DNA from: Panicum virgatum
Taxonomy: Eukaryota; Streptophyta; Magnoliopsida; Poales; Poaceae
DNA: 64,000 bases
Reading direction: 5' to 3'
Assembly: GCF_016808335.1 (NCBI RefSeq)
Contig: NC_053141.1
Location: forward strand, 27,764,456 to 27,828,455
The notes beneath the pieces are model-generated. The model searched no databases. It was not told where the DNA came from and worked only from the letters and a program-made list of their open reading frames with translations. How positions within the stretch are numbered: the first letter of the stretch is position 1; each line of letters opens with the position of its first letter. Shown here piece by piece: positions 11,092 to 22,828 of this stretch. The position numbers and the translations under genes are program-made.

Positions 11092-12147
11092 CCCGTGAAC
11101 CCAGCCCAGTCGGCCCAATCTCCTTTTTTGGCCCAGTCCGCCAACCCCCTCTCCCTTCCTCTGTCACTGCCACGTGAGCCCTGCCCATCAGGCCTTCTTC
11201 CTCGCGTGCTCAACCTGGACTCGAGCAGAGTCCAGGAGTCGCCCGCGCCGCTGCAGCCTCCCTTGGCCCACACGCCAAGGCATCCCTACCCGCCCTATAA
11301 GTAGCACCCACACCCTCCCTGGAACCCTATTGAACTGAAGCCGCCGCCTTCGCAAACCCTAGCCGCGCCGCTGCCATTGAAGGTCCTCTTGAGCTCGGAG
11401 CTCGCTGCGACGTCGTCGTTCTGCCGCTTCTTCGCCGTGCCCGAGCTTCACCGGAGCTTCGCGTTGAGGTGGGGATGCTCTACATCTCGTTTTCCCTCTC
11501 TTTCTCGCTCTGCATCGCCGGGAATAGCTTGCCGGCGCTGCCACTCCACCATGCCCTGTCGTGTGCCCTGCTTTGCCTATTTTAGCCCGCGTCGATGCCC
11601 TAGATGGGTTCGCCTTCACCCCCGCGTGCTCCCAGGCCAAGCCGCGCCTAAATCCGAGCCCCGGAGCATCGAAAACGGTGAACTCCGGCGATCCGCCGCC
11701 GCGCACCGCCGACCACTGGTGCCACGCCCTGCTCACCCCGCCCCCGAGCCATCCCGAACCGATCCGCCGAGCCTCCATCTGCCGCTTGTGTCTTGAGTCG
11801 AGAGATGAGCCGCGGCTGAGCCCGAGCTGAGCGTCGAGCCGTCCCGACCCGCTTCAGCCGTTGGATCGAGATCCAATGGATCCGATCCACCAGACCCGAG
11901 CCGGATCTAAGCCGCCTCTACACTTTTGCAAAAGGACCCCTCGGTTTTCTGTAAATTAACCCGCCGTCCTCTGCAGTTCAAAATAATTGACAAATCAGTC
12001 CTTTACTTTCTGTTTTAGCCCCTGTCTTTCCCAGAAATAGGACCTGCCATCCCTGGACCTAGTTTTTGCTTGTTAGCCCCTGCGTATAGGGTTTAATTAG
12101 GTTTTTAGCCCTGGATTCTTTGATGCCAGCCCCTGGAAGTTCAAAAC
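11092..12147 (+). repeat. Tekay-like gypsy LTR, promoter part (split)
   Basis: GC-rich sequence with repeated GGCCCA blocks like the other Tekay-type LTRs here. It is followed by a TATA box CTATAAGTA (11295-11303) and a CCCTAGCCGC-type leader. It continues at 22829 after the TR-GAG insertion, with AAAAC duplicated on both sides. The left end of this LTR is outside the window, because a copia element occupies 1-11091. Short frames at 11377-11830 look like composition rather than a gene. Confidence 0.7.
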
Positions 12148-13533
12148 TGTAACGAACCTTGCACCATTTATGCCATTTCGAGTGATTTTGGTGATCGAAT
12201 GACAATGCAATCAATGGGACTAATGGTTTTGTTAAGAGAACATTTATAGATCCCATGGATGAAGTAAAAAGGCCATGCCAAGCAGAACATGAAGAAAGAA
12301 CTCAAAGAAATGCTGAATTGGACGAGTTCTACCGAAACCAGTAGCCTCTGGACATCAAATGAAGCAACAAGTGAAGCACCGGTTGAACCGACGTCTTCAA
12401 GATAGGCATCAGTGCATTGGGCAAACTATGTTCCAGAGACGATGTCAAGCGCCCAGGGAGAAGATCCTTCAGCACCGGTTGAACCGGTGAAGCATTGGTG
12501 CATATCATTGGTATAATGACGTCAACAGAAGAGAAGAAGGCCAATGGCTAGTTGAGTGCTGTGAGTGACCGATTTAACCGACGGGCAAGCATCGGTTCAA
12601 CCGGTGGTCACTGTGTCAGCAATCAGAAGTTCAACGGCTACTTCGGGTCTTAGAGTGACCGGATGAACCGACGCTACCCCCGCCAGAGGCATCGGTTCAT
12701 CCGATGGAACGCAGATTTCTGCTGACCGTTGGAGCAACGGCTCCACTACTTGGAGGCCTATAAATATGGCATCCCCCGGCCATTTGAAGATTGTTGGAGT
12801 TCAAGGAAGTCACATACACACCAAAGAACCACTCCAAGCCATCCAAGAGCTTAGTGTTCATATCCTTAGCCCTTAGCACACTTTGAGAGTGTTGTGTAAA
12901 GGATTAGCTCTTAGTAAGTGAAATTGCAAGGTCTTGAGCCCTTGTGCTGTGGTTCTCTAGTGAACCAAAAGAAGGGCTTGGTGCACCAGCCCCTTGGAGC
13001 TGTGAAGCTCGCCAGCAACGTCATCGACCCTCTGACTTGGTGTGGAGCGGCGACGACACTTTGTGCGGGGGACGTGGAGACCCCCATCCTTTGTGGAGAA
13101 GCTCCTTAGTGGAACCGGGGGCCAAGGTGACCGTGATTGTGTTAACGGAAGAGACTTGGTGGCCGAGTAGCAATACTCTTAGTGAGGGCTACAACGATGT
13201 GGATGTAGGTGTGCCTTTGCGGCTAACCGAACCACAGGATAAACACCCACGTCAAGAGTTTGCTACCTCCTATCCCGCTCATTAAGCTTCCGCATTTCAT
13301 ACTAGCATTTTGTATGCCTTTACTTTCATAGAGTAGTTTCTTGATAGGAAAGGCTATAGGTTGCTAAACTCTTTTGGGATAGGGGTTTCACACTAGAACA
13401 ACCTTAGTTGCACATCTAGATAGCTCGTTTTAGTTTAAGTTTTGTGCAAACTAGTTGGAGCCATAGGTCTAAGTTTTTTAGAGTGCCTAATTCACTCCCT
13501 CCCCCTCTTAGGCTAGAGCACCCGATCCTTTCA
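12148..13533 (+). repeat. Outer 5' LTR of TR-GAG composite
   Basis: Starts TGTAACGAAC and ends GATCCTTTCA. It differs from the 3' partner mainly by lacking the 87 bp found at 21554-21640, which contain dyad copies. TATAAATA lies at 12759-12766. Upstream of it are dyads related to ATCGGTTNAACCGAT (for example 12690-12706). Confidence 0.88.
12759..12766 (+). promoter_or_regulatory. TATA box of TR-GAG LTR
   Basis: TATAAATA, matched by 22055-22062 in the 3' LTR and by TATATATA at 14911-14918 in the nested LTR. Each lies shortly downstream of a CATCGGTTCATCCGATG-like dyad. Confidence 0.7.
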
Positions 13534-13535
13534 AG

Positions 13536-13547
13536 TGGTATCAAAGC
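13536..13547 (+). promoter_or_regulatory. Primer binding site (outer TR-GAG)
   Basis: TGGTATCAAAGC, the initiator-methionine type with one change from TGGTATCAGAGC, 2 nt after the LTR. Confidence 0.85.
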
Positions 13548-13660
13548 CGGGACTCACTTGTCTCACAAACAAAGCCAATTCTATTGGCAAATTTGTGTTT
13601 ACCGGCTCATTAGATCGGTAGGCTTCACCGCCTAGTGAGTTAGCTCTTTTAGGGGAAGAG

Positions 13661-14222
13661 ATGGATTCTCTAGGACCTCCTCCACGTTTCGATGGCACGG
13701 GCTTCCAACGATGGAAGATTTTAATGCAATCACACCTCCAAGCAAAGGGCCTAAATGTTTGGAGAGTTACGAGTGAAGGAACTAAAAGTAATAGTCAACA
13801 AGAGAGGCAATATGATGCTATAGCCAAGTGTGCTATTTTAAACTCTCTTGGTGAAAATGTGTTCAACCGTGTGTTTGCTTGCGAAAATGCTAATGTCTTA
13901 TGGAAAACGATTAGTGAGAACGATGAAGGCACAAAAGATGTTGCAAATGAAAAATATCATGTTCTCATTGATAAACTTAATAGTTTCAAGCAACTTGATC
14001 ATGAAAATGCCGAAACTATGTACTCACGGTTGAATATTCTTGTGAATGAGATTAATTCTTTAGATGTGAAGAAAATTGAAGATTTGGAACTTATTCGCAA
14101 GATCCTCACTCACTTCGAAGGCCGGACTATGATTTGGTGACAACAATTCTATATGAGAAAGATCTCAACACAATGACACCAAACAAAGTCCTAAACAAGG
14201 TGATCGCCCATGAGCTACGCCA
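13661..14222 (+). pseudogene. gag: gag, N-terminal part, of outer TR-GAG
   Basis: Copia gag of the UBN2 type. It starts MDSLGPPPRFDGTGFQRW at 13661. The ATG is chosen because both copies (13661 and 15811) begin here. Conserved blocks are the FDGTGFQRWKILMQSHLQ start and the LWKTISENDEGTKDVANEKY region. A single base is missing near 14106 compared with the second copy, which ends the frame at 14140. The gene is then interrupted at 14222 by the nested LTR. Its C-terminal part survives at 18646-19872, with about 85 bp lost between them. Confidence 0.85.
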
Positions 14223-15684
14223 TGTAACGAAAATGGCCTCTCATGCCATATTTCAATATATTATTTTGGCGATTGATGACACACACAACACTTGGACAAA
14301 TATAATTGGTAAGATGATCATTCTCAGGCTTTTAGGTTTAAGTGATGACAAAGAGAAGATAGGCAAAGTTAGGCCCAAAGGACCACCCCTACGGGGGTTC
14401 CGCTCTTCGGATCAGGAGCACTGGAAGAACCGATGCCTAAGCATTAGTGCATCCGATACTTGTCGGAAGAACCGACGCTATGATGTTTGGTGCAGAAGGG
14501 AATCGAAGCCAAGTCAGCCTATAGGCACCGGTTGAACCGACGGTCAAAGAAAGGGCATCGGTGCATTGGGCGTACTGTGTACCAGAGACGATGTCAAGTG
14601 CCCAGGAGAACTTTCTTCAGCATCGGTTCAACCGATGGTGCATCGGAGTATTGCGTCGGTGCATTGACATTAGCAGAAGAGAAGAGCCCTACAAGTTGCT
14701 GTGAGAGACCGGTTGAAGCGACGCCATAAGCATCGGTTTAACCGATGGTCCTTGGAGTCGCTGCAACTGTGTCAGAGAAGCCAACGGCTACTTCAATTCC
14801 TTAGAGTGACCGGATGAACCGACGCTACCCATGCAAGAGACATCGGTTCATCCGATGATATGCAATTTTTTTGCTGACCGTTGGAGCAACGGCTACAAGA
14901 CTTGGTGGCCTATATATATGCCTTACCCCGGCCATTTGAAGATTGCTGGAGTTGCTGAACATCCCACACACACCCAAGAACATCTCCAAGCCATACAAGA
15001 GCATCAAGTTCATATCCTTAGCCCTTTGCACACTTTGAGAGTGTTGTGTAAAGGTTAGCTCTTAGTGAGTGTGTTTGCAAGGCCTTGAGCCTTTGTGCTG
15101 TGGTTCTCTAGTTAACCAAGACAAGAGCTTGGTGCGCCGGCACCTTAGAGCTTTGAAGCTCGCCGGCAACGTCATCGACCCTCCGACTTGGTGTGGAGCG
15201 GCGACGACATCTTTGTGCGGGGGACGTGGAGACCCCCATCCTTTGTGGAAAAGCTCCTTAGTGGAACCCGGGGCCAAGGTGACCGTGATTGTGTTCACGG
15301 AAAAGACTTGGTGGCCGAGTAGCAATACTCTTAGTGAGTGCTACAACAACGTGGATGTAGGTGTGCCTTTGTGGCTAACCGAACCACGGGATAAACACCC
15401 GCGTCAAGAGTTTGCTATCTCCTATCTCGCTCTTTAAGCTTCCGCATTTAATTCTTGCAACCTTTGTGCCTTTACTTTCATAGAATAGTTTTTTGTTAGG
15501 AAAGGCTATAGGGTGCATAACTCTTTTGGGATAGGGGTTTCACACTAGAACAACCTAGTTGCACATCTAGATAGCTTGTTTTAGTTTAAGTTTTGTGCAA
15601 ACTAGTTGGAGCCGTAGGTCAAGGTTTTATTAGTACCTATTTCACCCCCTCCCCCTCTTAGGTTAGAGCACCCGATCACTTTCA
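14223..15684 (+). repeat. LTR of nested second TR-GAG copy
   Basis: Starts TGTAACGAAAATGGC and ends GATCACTTTCA. It is diverged from the outer LTRs but has the same layout: dyads, TATATATA at 14911, and the same terminal block. It is followed by its own primer site and gag. No matching 3' LTR exists, so this is the 5' LTR of a second element whose 3' end has been deleted. Confidence 0.85.
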
Positions 15685-15686
15685 GT

Positions 15687-15698
15687 TGGTATCAGAGC
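15687..15698 (+). promoter_or_regulatory. Primer binding site (nested TR-GAG)
   Basis: TGGTATCAGAGC, 2 nt after the nested LTR. Confidence 0.88.
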
Positions 15699-15810
15699 CG
15701 GGACTCACTTCTCTCACAAGGAAAGCCAATTCCATTGGCAAATTTGTGTTTACCGGCTCATTAGATCGGTAGGCTTCACCGCTTAGTGAGTTAGCTCTTT
15801 TAGGGGAAGG

Positions 15811-17686
15811 TATGGATTCTCTAGGACCTCCTCCACATTTTGATGGCACGGGCTTCCAACGATGGAAGATTTTGATGCAATCGCACCTCCAAGCAAAGGG
15901 CCTTAATGTTTGAAGAGTAAGGAGTGAAGAAACTAAAAGCAATAGTCAACAAGAGAAGCAATATGATGCTATAGCCAAGTGTGCTATCTTAAATTCTCTT
16001 GGTGAAAGTATTTTCAACCGTGTGTTTGCTTGTGAAAATGCTAATGTTTTATGGAAAACTATTAGTGAGAACCATGAAGGCACAAAAGATGTTGCAAATG
16101 AAAAATATCATGTTCTCATTGATAAACTTAATAGCTTCAAGCAACTTGATCATGAAAATGCCGAAGCTATGTACTCACAGTTGAATATTCTTGTGAATGA
16201 GATTAATTCTTTAGATGTGAAGAAAATTGAAGATTTGGAACTCATTCGCAAGATCCTTCACTCACTCCGAAGGCCGGACTATGATTTGGTGACAACAATT
16301 CTATATGAGAAAGATCTCACAACAATGACACCAAATAAAGTCCTCAACAAGGTGACCGCCCATGAGCTACGCAATGATATCAAGCCAAGAGCGCCACCTT
16401 CTTCACCAACACATAGTGCACTTACATGCAAGCAAGTCAAAAAGTTGAAGAAGATGGCCATCAAAGGTAGCTCAAGTTATGAGGAACAAGAGGATGCAAG
16501 AAACTCCTCAAATGATGATCAAGAGCCAATGAACCCCTACCTTTACAAGCAAGTAAAGAAGATGAACACATGCTTGAAGGAAATCAATTCCATGGGGTAT
16601 ATGATCTTCCTCAAAGATGGGCCTCACCATCAACTTATGAAGGTTGAGAAGAAGTTCAAGAAGAACAAGCAAAAGAAGGAGAACAAGCCCAAACATGAAT
16701 CATTTGCTATATTTGGTGAATGGGTTAGTGGTGGTGAAGAATCAAGAGCAAGTTCAAGTGATTAATCAAACAAAAAATTCACCACCCGCTTCGGATCATC
16801 ATCAAACACTTGCCTTATGGCCAAAGGTATAAATAGCAATGTAAGTGATGATGACTCCGATTCTCCTTCAATTGATGAACTTCTTGATCTTGTTCATGAG
16901 CACCAAAAAGTCATTAAGAAGCAATCAAAACAACTTAAAAATCTTAGTGCTCTCAAAGATCTAAATGCTTCTCTTGCTACAAATTTTGAAGATTTGATGT
17001 GCAAATTCAAATTGCTTAGCAAGGAGCATGAAGAGCTCAAATTAAAATTTGAGAGCATTAATGATAATAATGACTCTTTGGAAATAAAGCAAACTATCCC
17101 TTGTGCAATTCCTATCTCTAGGGTAGATGCTTCAAATTCTTGCATTGATTTAATTGATGAATCTTGCTCTAACCCTTGCAATGAGAAATGCAATGAGAAT
17201 GTTGTTGTAGAATCATGTGATGATCTCATTGCCAAGGAGAATGATGAGCTCAAGCAAGAAGTAGAAAGGCTCATGAAAAACTTGCATAGATTGAAGGGCA
17301 AAAGCATAGAGAGCAATGTCCAACCTTCTCAAGATAACCGTGAAGACATGGTGAAGAAGCTTGAGAAGGGGTCCACCGTGACTTGCTCAAAGTGCCACAA
17401 AGAAAGCCACAAGTCCAACAAGTGTCCTCAACCAAGGAAGAAGCTTTCGGATGAGAAGAACAAAAAGAAACACACAATCAAGAGTTCTCTCATCTACATC
17501 AAGCCCAACCGGAGGAACAAGATCAATAGCACCACCTATGTGATCAAGAAGAAAACAAATGGCATGATGGTTGCTCACAAGGTTGGGAAGCAAGAAAGGA
17601 GTTGGAACCGCCCCATTTGGGTGCCCAAGGACATCATCACCAACATGAAGGGGCCTCAAATGGTGTGGGTTCCAAAGGAGACTTGA
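15811..17686 (+). pseudogene. gag: gag of nested TR-GAG, near full length
   Basis: Begins with the same MDSLGPPP start as the outer copy. A TGG-to-TGA change near 15911 and a TAA near 16763 interrupt an otherwise continuous gag. After the UBN2-like half comes an acidic serine-rich stretch, then a long coiled-coil-like region rich in E, K and L (about 16860-17330). A CCHC zinc knuckle (CSKCHKESHKSNKC) follows at about 17380-17420. The end (WVPKDIITNMKGPQMVWVPK) matches the gag/pol border of the SIRE-type element at 44361-44440. The natural gag stop is present and no protease follows, which supports a gag-only design. Confidence 0.88.
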
Positions 17687-18645
17687 AGCCCAAGAACGGA
17701 AACGGGGAATTTGGTGGCTTGGCAAGGTTTGGGATGCATGAGTAGGGATGCATCATGCAAAGTTGAATTAGAGCCAAGTAGTGGATTAAAGATTAGTGAC
17801 CCAAGTTCCCCTCCCCTACATATAAGGTAATGGTAGCTAGAATTCAATTCAAGCATCATGTAGCGCCATTGCTTTTTGCTAGGTTGTTTGCATCGCATCA
17901 CCTAGTGTTATAAATGGTGGGTTGCTTGTGCCATGACTCTAACCGATGAGCAACCTACATGGTTTGATAAGTGTGTAGAAAGCTACACAAGGTCACCCTT
18001 CATGGTACATGGACTTCATGAGTCTCACATGGAGTTAACACTCTAAAAGAATGTTATTCACGATTAATGTGACCAAACAACTCTACAAGAGTGATTAGAT
18101 AGATTGTGCTTCACGCATATTGAGTCATGCTCTATTGAACTTAAATGCTCATGTCTAAGTTCATAGGCTATGTGCTCATACATTTGCTTGACTTTGGTGT
18201 ACCAATTGCTTTTCTTCAAAAAGGCTTACAAGTGGTGTCTTGTGCAAGTCACTTTCAATTGGTACATACAAGGTAAACAAAGTATCCCCCGGAGGTATGC
18301 AAGGTTCTAAATTCATTTAATTGGTATAATTATTAATTTTTTGTCTTTTTAGAGCTACCTCCGTGCATGATATGATCTAAGCTTTCTAATAATAACATCT
18401 AATTGTGCACTTGATTTTCACATCATCATTTTGTGCACATACTTATGGAAAGCTTAACTCATGTCATGCTAGTTTCATGATTTTGTGATCCACCATAGTG
18501 AAATTCTCAATTGGTATCTTCATCGGTATCATACCATTGGATCATGAGTCATGGAACTAACTCCCTAGGCTACTAATCTTTTCTTGAGCTATATTGTTTT
18601 GCAAGACCTTTTAGGTGATTTGATTCCAAAGGGGGAGAAATGCGG
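17687..18645 (+). other. Non-coding 3' region of nested TR-GAG
   Basis: No open frame of note. It aligns by eye with 19873-21026, the same region of the outer element, which has extra sequence near 20207-20390. It ends in AAAGGGGGAGAAATG (about 18629-18643), a polypurine-tract-like motif, and then jumps straight into gag sequence. Confidence 0.7.
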
Positions 18646-19872
18646 ATCAAAGGTAGATCAAGTGATGAGGAAGAAGAGGATGCAGGAAGTTCCTCAAGTG
18701 ATGATCAAGAGCCAATGAACCCCTACCTCTACAAGCAAGTAAAGAAGATGAACAATTGCTTGAAGGAAATTAACTCAATGGGGTATATGGTCTTCCTCAA
18801 GGATGGGCCTCACCATCAACTTACGAAGGTTGAGAAGAAGTTCAAGAAGAACAAGCAACAAAAGAAGGAGAAGCCCAAGCATGAGTCATTTGCTATTTTT
18901 GGTGAATGGGTTAGTGGTGGTGAAGAATCAAGTGCTAGCTCAAGTGATGAATCAAGCAAGAGATTCACCACCCGCATGGGATCATCATCCAACACTTGCC
19001 TTATGGCCAAAGGTATGGATAGCGATGTAAGTGATGATGACTCCGACACTCCTTCAATTGATGAACTTCTTGATCTTGTTCATGAGCACCAAAAAGTCAT
19101 TAAGAAGCAATCAAAAGAAATTAAAAACCTTAATGCTCTCAAGGATCTAAATGCTTCTCTTGCTACAAATTTTGAAGATTTAATGTGCAAATTCAAATTG
19201 CTTAGCGAGGAGCATGAAGAGCTCAAATTAAAATTTGAGAGCATTAATGATACTAATGACTCTTTGGAAATGAAGCAAACTATCCCTTGTGCAATTCCTA
19301 TCTCTAGGGTAGATGCTTCAAATTCTTGCATTGATTTAATTGATGAATCTTGCTCTAACCCTTGCAATGAGAAATGCAATGAGAATGTTGTTGTAGAATC
19401 TTGTGATGATCTCATTGCCAAGGAGAATGATGAGCTCAAGCAAGTAGTAGAAAGGCTCATGAAGGACTTGTATAGATTGAAGGGCAAAAGCGTAGAGAGC
19501 AATGTCCAACCTTCTTAAGATAACCGTGAAGACATGGTGAAGAAGCTTGAGAAGGGGTCCACCATGACTTGCTCAAAGTGCCACAAAGAAGGCCACAAGT
19601 CCAACAAGTGCCCTCAACCAAGGAAGAAGCTTTCGGATGAGAAAAACAAGAAGAAGCTTACAATTAAGAGTTCTCTCATCTACACCAAGCCCAACCAGAG
19701 GAACAAGAGCAATAGCACCACCTATATGATCAAGAAGAGAACAAATGGCAAGGTGGTTGCTCACAAGGTTGGAAAGCAAGAAAGAAGTTGGAACCGCCCC
19801 ATTTGGGTGCTCAAGGACATCATCACCAACATGAAGGGGCCTCAAATGGTGTGGGTTCCAAAGGATACTTGA
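18646..19872 (+). pseudogene. gag: gag, C-terminal part, of outer TR-GAG
   Basis: Resumes the gag of 13661-14222. It begins at the ATCAAAGGTAG equivalent of position 16459 and contains the acidic-serine stretch, coiled coil, and a zinc knuckle CSKCHKEGHKSNKC (about 19570-19611). It ends at the same WVPKDT-stop position. A CAA-to-TAA change at about 19516 splits the frame. The upstream ATG at 18640 is only the chance start created by the deletion junction. Sequence is slightly less diverged from the nested copy in the coiled coil than in the flanks. Confidence 0.85.
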
Positions 19873-21356
19873 AGCCCAAGAATGGCAACGGGGGATTTGG
19901 AAGCTTGGCAAGGTTTGGGATGCATGAGTAGGGATGCATCATGCAAAGTTAAATTAGAGCCAAGTTGTGGATTAAAGATTAGTGACCCAAGTTCCCCTCC
20001 CCTACACATAAGGTAATGGTAGCTAGAATTCAATTCAAGCATCATGTAGCTCCATTGCTTATTGCTAGGTTGTTTGCATCGCATCACCTAGTGTTATATA
20101 TGGTGGGTTGCTTGTGCCATGACTCTAACCCATGAGCAACCTACATGGTTTGATAAGTGTGTAGAAAGCTACACAAGGTCACCCTTCATGGTACATGGAC
20201 TTCATGAGGTATGTATTTCATATGTGTACCATGAGCACAAGCTATAGAGTAAACTTCCCATTGTTGTCAAAAACATTGTGCATACATTTGCTTTGTGATT
20301 CAAACACTAAATGCACACATTTAGGGGGAGTTCATTCTATAGGTTGTGATTTTGAGACTAACGAGTTTTCAAGTTTTTCTTTTGTAGTCTCACGTGGAGT
20401 TAACACTCTAAGAGAATGTTATTCACGATTAATGTGAACAAACAACTCTACAAGAGTGTTTAGATAAATTGTGCTTTCATACATATTGAGCCATGCTCTA
20501 TTGAACTTAAATGCTCATATCTAAGTTCATAGGCTATGTGCTCATACATTTGCTCAACCTTGGTGTACCAAGTGTTTTTCTTCAAAAAGACTTACAAGTG
20601 TACCATATGCAAGTCACTTTCAAAATGGTACATGCAAGGTAAACAATGTCCCTTGGAGGTATGCAAGGTTCTAATTTCCAACAAGCGGTATCTTTGTCTA
20701 TCTCTTATCATTTTTAGAGCTACCTCCGTGCATGATATGATCTAAGCTTTCTAATTATAACATCTAGTTGTGCATATGATTTTCACATTATCATTTTGTG
20801 CACATACTTATGGAGGGATTAGCTCATGTCATGCTAGTTTCGTGATTTTGTGATCCACCATAGTGAAATTTTCAATTGGTATCTTCATTGATATCATACA
20901 TTTGGATCATGAGTCATGGAACTAACTCCCTAGGCTACTAACCCTCTGTCGAGCTATATTGTTTTACAAGACCTTCTAGGTGCAAGACCTTTTAGGTGAT
21001 TTGATTGCAAAGGGGGAGAAATGTGCATCAAAGCAAGGCATGTTCCCAACAAAGGGGGAGAAATGCTCCCAAGAAGGAAAAGTACATTCCAAAGGAGGAG
21101 AAATGCCAAGTGAATCAAGTCTTGAGGGAGATGTAGTGACATAAGGGGAAGAACAAAGGGGAAATCATGGTTTTATGGGGAGGCCAAGCCATCATTGGAT
21201 GAAGGGGGAGATTGTAATAAACATGGCACAATGATGGTAAGCATCCAAGCAAGTGTAAGTGGTCTCAATTGGTATCAAATGGTTAAATTTGTCAATTTTT
21301 GCAAATTTTATGCTTGCTTTGATTGTGTTGTCATCAATCACCAAAAAGGGGGAGAT
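19873..21356 (+). other. Non-coding 3' region with repeated polypurine tracts
   Basis: No gene seen. From 21000 on there are several purine tracts of the form AAAGGGGGAGAAATG (near 21009 and 21051) and GAAGGGGGAGATTG (near 21203). The last, AAAAAGGGGGAGAT (about 21343-21356), abuts the LTR start at 21357 and is the functional position. The one near 21203 is followed by TGTAATAAACATGGCAC, which looks like an LTR start of a related element. Confidence 0.7.
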
Positions 21357-22828
21357 TGTAACGAACATGGCACCATTTATGCCATTTCGAGTGATTTTGG
21401 TGATCGAATGACAATGCAATCAATGGGACTAATGGTTTTGTTAAGAGAACATTTATAGATCCCATGGATGAAGTAAAAAGGCCATGCCAAGCAGAACACG
21501 AAGAAAGAACTCAAAGAAATGCTGAATTGGACGAGTTCTACCGAAACCAGTAGCACCGGAAGAACCGATGCCCCGAGCATCGGTGCATCTGATGGTTGTC
21601 GGAAGATCCGACGCCCTATTGAGTGGCACAAGTCTGTGCGCCTCTGGACATCAAGTGAAGCAACAAGTGAAGCACCGGTTGAACCGACGTCTTCAAGATA
21701 GGCATCGGTGCATTGGGCATACTATGTTCCAAAGACGATGTCAAGCGCCCAGGTAGAAGATCCTTCAGCACCGGTTGAACCTGTGAAGCATCGGTGCATA
21801 TCATCGGTGTAATGACATCAGCAGAAGAGAAGAAGGCCAACGGCTAGTTGAGTGCTGTGAGTGACCGGTTTAACCGACGGGCAAGCATCAGTTTAATCGG
21901 TGGTCACTGTGTCAGCAGTCAGAAGTTCAACGGCTACTTCGGGTCTTAGAGTGACCGGATGAACCGACGCTACCCCCGCCAGAGGCATCGGTTCATCCGA
22001 TGGTACGCAGATTATTGCTGACCGTTGGAGCAATGGCTCCACGACTTGGAGGCCTATAAATATGGCATCCCCTACCATTTGAAGATTGCTGGAGTTCAAG
22101 GAAGTCACATACACACCAAAGAACCACTCCAAGCCATCCAAGAGCTTAGTGTTCATATCCTTAGCCCTTAGCACACTTTGAGAGTGTTGTGTAAAGGATT
22201 AGCTCTTAGTGAGTGAAATTGCAAGGTCTTGAGCCCTTGTGCTGTGGTTCTCTAGTGAACCAAAAGAAGAGCTTGGTGTGCCGGCCCCTTGGAGCTGTGA
22301 AGCTCGCCGGCAACGTCATCGATGCTCCGACTTGGTGTGGAGCGGCGACGACACTTTGTGCGGGGGACGTGGAGAACACCATCCTTTTTGGAGAAGCTCC
22401 TTAGTGGAACCCGGGGCCAAGGTGACCGTGATTGTGTTCACGGAATAGACTTGGTGGCCGAGTAGCAATACTTTTAGTGAGTGCTACAACGACGTGGATG
22501 TAGGTGTGCCTTTGCAGCTAACCGAACCACGGGATAAACACCCGCATCAAGAGTTTGCTACCTCCTATCCCGCTCATTAAGCTTCCACATTTCATACTAG
22601 CATTTTGTATGCCTTTACTTTCATAGAGTAGTTTCTTGATAGGAAAGGCTATAGGTTGCTAAACTCTTTTGGGATAGGGGTTTCACACTAGAACAACCTT
22701 AGTTGCACATCTAGATAGCTCGTTTTAGTTTAAGTTTTGTGCAAACTAGTTGGAGCCATAGGTCTAAGTTTTTTAGAGTGCCTAATTCACCCCCTCCCCC
22801 TCTTAGGCTAGAGCACCCGATCCTTTCA
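21357..22828 (+). repeat. Outer 3' LTR of TR-GAG composite
   Basis: TGTAACGAACATGGC to GATCCTTTCA, 1472 bp. It contains the 87 bp missing from the 5' LTR, TATAAATA at 22055-22062, and dyads such as CATCGGTTCATCCGATG near 21987. AAAAC follows immediately, matching 12143-12147. Confidence 0.9.

Larger units (their letters stand above)
12148..22828 (+). mobile_element. Composite gag-only (TR-GAG-like) copia element
   Basis: Outer LTRs 12148-13533 and 21357-22828 start TGTAACGAAC and end CTTTCA. The element is flanked by AAAAC (12143-12147 and 22829-22833). Inside are a gag start, a third related LTR with its own primer site (14223-15698), a full-length gag, non-coding sequence, a second gag C-terminal part, and non-coding sequence with polypurine tracts. 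No protease, integrase, RT or RNase H is present. This fits the TR-GAG class of non-autonomous elements that carry only gag. The gag resembles that of the SIRE-lineage copia element at 40847. Confidence 0.85.

Noticed and set aside
11095..11830. A possible host gene with TATA box, GCC-rich leader and short frames
   Set aside because: The sequence continues into a gypsy LTR end at 22829-24226 and shares GGCCCA blocks with other Tekay-type LTRs, so it is an LTR promoter.
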